NCBI RefSeq assembly: GCF_026151205.1 | Contig: NC_087079.1 | Location: forward strand, 4,731,230-4,795,229 | Direction: 5' to 3' | DNA from: Bolinopsis microptera | Taxonomy: Eukaryota > Ctenophora > Tentaculata > Lobata > Bolinopsidae | Length of the DNA: 64,000 nucleotides | Shown: piece after piece, positions 61,353 through 64,000 of the stretch | Layout: every line of letters begins with the position of its first letter | Numbering within the stretch: the stretch's first letter is position 1 | Notes under the pieces: generated by a model | What the model was told of the DNA's origin: nothing | Databases searched by the model: none | The model's input: only the letters and a program-made list of their open reading frames with translations | Translations under genes and position numbers: made by a program

Positions 61353-62350
61353 TTACCATATATTAGGGTCACCTCGATTTTGGAGGGATAGCAAGTGCTT
61401 TTTAAGGTTAGATTTAATAATACCTGACGAGGCTGATAAGTCTGAATTTTTGGAAGAACCCGGGATTATTATCCTATCTACATTAGCATCACATATTTCG
61501 AATACATAGGGGATGAGATCATTCCATATTTTCGTAGAGGTGTACAAAAAGTTCTGTTGGGAGATATCTAACCTCAGTAATGGGACAATCAGACGAAGTT
61601 TTTCATTTCTAGGACAGAACTTGAAAAGATCTTTAATCGACTGGGGGACATCAAATTTAAGAATTTTGAATAGCTCCATAAATGTATGGTACATGTGCAG
61701 ATTCTCCAGGTTCATAATTTTCTGCTCAGTGAATAGCGGTTTAGTGTGTTCAAGACAGTAGTTCTTGCTAGCCATATGTTCGTTATAAGTTCTTGAACGT
61801 GCACAGGTTAAGTAGTATTCTTTATGATCAAAATTGGGAATGTTACCAAATAGCAGTCTTATACATCGTTTTTGAATTGCAAAGATTTTATTCAGCTTAT
61901 GTTTAGGGATCCCACCCCAGCAACTTATACAATAGCTAAGATGTGACATAAAAAGAGCATTGTATAGTTTCAAAGATTCAGATTTGGGAATGAATTTGCA
62001 AATTCTCTTAATCGATACAATACTGGAGTTCAGCTTTAAAGATAAATGATTAAGATGTGGTTCCCAACATAGCTGTTCGTCTATTATCACCCCAAGAAAC
62101 TTTGTACATTGAACTTTTTCTAGCTTTTTGCCATCTATTGAAATCGTTAGAATCCTGTTAAAGGGCCGTGTTCTAGCACAGGTCTGTGTTGCTCTTGACA
62201 AACCTGGCTGAAAATGCATAAAACAACTTTTCCCTGCATTTATATGTAACTTGTTAGACTCCATATAGTTACTGACTTGTTTCATTACATGATTAGCTTT
62301 TTCATAAGCTTCCTGTGCTGAACGACAGTAGTATATATACATACACCTGG
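61353..62350 (-). mobile_element. LINE (non-LTR) retrotransposon, 5'-truncated reverse transcriptase
   Basis: About 330 codons reading SAQEAYEKANHVMKQVSNYM, NKLHINAGKSCFMHF, TKFLGVIIDEQLCWEPHL, LKLYNALFMSHLSYCISCWG and a C-terminal IKSNLKKHLLSLQ. This is the thumb and connection region that follows the YADD catalytic motif in CR1/jockey-type reverse transcriptases. The copy begins just after where YADD would be, so it is a dead 5'-truncated insertion. The frame is otherwise intact, suggesting moderate age. It is different from the LINE at 57.3 kb. Confidence 0.85.
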
Positions 62351-62353
62351 CCG

Positions 62354-62641
62354 TCAATCACCTAGGTGTGAACTGCCCCCGGGGCCTCCCCGGGCTGAGC
62401 TGCCCCCGGGAGCTGCCCCGGGGAGCTGAGGGACTGCCCCGGGGAGCTGGGGAACACCCTCCGTGAACCAGGGGCAATCGCAACAACAATCACCACAGCC
62501 CGGGAACTCGCCCGGAACGGGCTCTCTGTGAGCCAGGTGTGAAATATCCTCGTAACGGGCTCCGGGGACCCTCGAGAGATCGTTCATTTGTTGTTGAGTT
62601 CGATTGTTTAGTTTCACACCTCTCGGACTGGAACAAGACAT
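62354..62641 (-). CDS. Unrecognised GC-rich ORF, proline/glycine-rich
   Basis: ATG 62641 opens 95 codons: MSCSSPRGVKLNNRTQQQMN, a CGDCCCDC cluster, and a repeat of VPQLPGA units ending just at the LINE junction. The GC content (CCCCGGGGAGCTG repeats at 62370-62455) is unlike the AT-rich surroundings. It may be a truncated gene end, a first exon (CCTAG|GTGATT), or a GC-rich minisatellite that is open by chance; the plus strand is partly open too. Confidence 0.25.
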   Translation of the reverse strand: MSCSSPRGVKLNNRTQQQMNDLSRVPGARYEDISHLAHREPVPGEFPGCGDCCCDCPWFTEGVPQLPGAVPQLPGAAPGGSSARGGPGGSSHLGD

Positions 62642-63271
62642 CTCAGATGTAAGTATATTTTTATTTTGTAGCGAATAATCTGTTCACGGGGCACACAAAA
62701 CTGTCCCGGGCCCTTGTTCCTAAGATCCGCAAGTCCGGTGTGATCTTTCTTAGAGCACGAGGACTTTTATTGCAATAAATCCCTCGGTGTGAACCCGACC
62801 CTCCCAGAGCAATAGGTCCCACAATTTGCAGCAAGTACTTGCTATATCAAAATCTACACAATCATATTTCAACTTACCCTCCCGATCTCCGCGTGACCAC
62901 TCCCGGAATTATTATGTTTATCATCATTTCATATGTGTTATCTTTGAAACAGCAATCTACGACACGGCGAGATCTTGACCAATTTTTGTTTACACTTGAT
63001 GTCTAGTAATGCTACATAGTATTTCACAAGTCCGTTTTTTTAAAAATTTTCAACTTGAACTCAAGCTCCGGACACACAGAACTAGTAGCAACAATTGACG
63101 CTGCATTATTATTTTGAGGTGTGACAATTGTTTGAAGAGAGCTTTTCATAAATGTATCATGAGACCGTGATATGTTGAATATTGTCAAACCTGATCCCCC
63201 GTATTACGCCTGATTTACTTGAAATTCGTTTACCAATTTTGTAAATATGATTATTTGTTGTTATTTCGAAG
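62642..63271. other. Spacer, nothing recognised
   Basis: No exon matching the gene at 63272-63919 could be found here, though one is expected upstream. Confidence 0.3.
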
Positions 63272-63919
63272 AGAAGTGACTGAAAAGGTGCCAATTTTTC
63301 AATTCTGGGACTTGCAACAAAACGTTAGTTTGTCAGGTGAGTCAGTCATAATGTTAAACTGGAAGAGTAGCGCGGTTGAAACATGTATATAAAATTTTCA
63401 ATTGTTGAGTATTCTACGTATTCCAACAACATCTTGTTTTTCTTCATTTTGCTAATTCCGGAAGCATTAATTTTACGCTTCCATCATATTGTAAGATTTA
63501 AAATTGAGTAATTATAGGACTGTCAAATATTGCAACTAAATTTACAGGGGTCAATAACAGATAGTGATCCAATCACGTGACCGTTAATCCTTTCACGATA
63601 CAGTATTACTCCTTACGGACATAAACCATGTAGTGGAACTCACAGCTAGGAGCTCTACGTTTGAGACTCTGGCTAGGGGGAACTATGATATCCACCTTCA
63701 CGAGATGCATGCCACACCAGGTAATTACAGATTGAAGCAAATCCCAGTTACAGTTTTCAGTTTATTCAACCGAATCCGTTTTCCCTTTTGAATTATATGA
63801 TGATCATTTTGTAACAGTGCTGATTTTCATAAAACATCACGCAAAACATTCCAGGGTCTAGAACTGGTGACGATGCAACAAGACTGAACAATATCAAAAC
63901 AACATTCAAGCAAAATTGA
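63272..63919 (+). CDS. Unrecognised gene, last three exons
   Basis: Exon 63272-63336 (after TTATTTCGAAG, donor GTGAGT) reads EVTEKVPIFQFWDLQQNVSL. Exon 63604-63720 (acceptor GATACAG, donor GTAATT) reads LLLTDINHVVELTARSSTFE and GNYDIHLHEMHATP. Exon 63855-63919 (acceptor CATTCCAG) reads SRTGDDATRLNNIKTTFKQN and stops at TGA. Both junctions agree in phase and introns are 267 and 134 bp. Composition suggests a beta-rich domain, but I cannot name a family. The start of the first listed exon is uncertain because the frame is open further upstream, and earlier exons are missing. Confidence 0.45.
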
Positions 63920-64000
63920 GCGATGTTTGAGTAAATTGCTGAGCAGTCCCCAAGTATATAAAGAGAACAAGGTTGGAAATTCATTTCAATCAGAGATGTC

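Overview
The window is nuclear DNA from an animal, most likely an invertebrate. The evidence is a set of spliced genes with short introns (about 85-760 bp, one candidate near 1.4 kb), metazoan protein families (UDP-glucuronosyltransferase, class A GPCR, CAP/SCP protein, sushi-domain protein, MACPF/perforin-like protein), eukaryotic transposons (Penelope-like, LINE, pogo-like, Harbinger-type MITE, long foldback elements), many minisatellites and AT-rich spacers. I cannot name the species or phylum. I saw no rRNA, tRNA or CRISPR. Positions 59976-60075 are an assembly gap of 100 Ns. Most real coding sequence is in exons too short to be seen as long ORFs. I built several models by matching splice sites and reading phase; they are inferences without transcript support.

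Layout. 1-3266 (-): exons of an extracellular protein with a sushi-like domain, running off the left edge. 3809-5329 (+): UGT gene with two frameshifts, head-to-head with the first. 5336-6265: 3' flank of that UGT, duplicated after the gap at 60076. 6627-10437: transposon cluster (Penelope-like fragment, foldback element, decayed pogo-like element, inverted-repeat element with a 17-bp array). 11448-15349: two unrecognised minus-strand coding candidates. 17844-18136: MITE with TTA target duplication. 22040-22385 and 26560-29340: minisatellites, the second about 2.8 kb of a 21-bp unit. 35705-36857: 11-bp and 9-bp arrays. 39243-43729: a complete 4.5-kb foldback transposon with a perfect 8-bp target duplication. 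47510-50631 (+): seven-transmembrane receptor in eight predicted exons. 51109-51891 (-): two-exon CAP-like secreted protein, tail-to-tail with the receptor. 53180-53518: array of a 23-bp unit carrying CACGTG. 54.6-57.7 kb: dispersed GC-rich repeats, a 285-bp tandem duplication and a palindrome made of two LINE 3' ends. 58181-59975 (+): decayed MACPF exon followed by an intact MACPF reading frame cut by the gap. 61353-62350 (-): LINE reverse transcriptase tail. 63272-63919 (+): last exons of an unrecognised gene.

The genes do not form one pathway. Several products would be secreted or membrane proteins (sushi, UGT, GPCR, CAP, MACPF). The most notable non-genic signal is the foldback transposon family built from GCGCTTATAAGCGC-like palindromes, seen as one large and one small copy, each with its own 8-bp target-site duplication.
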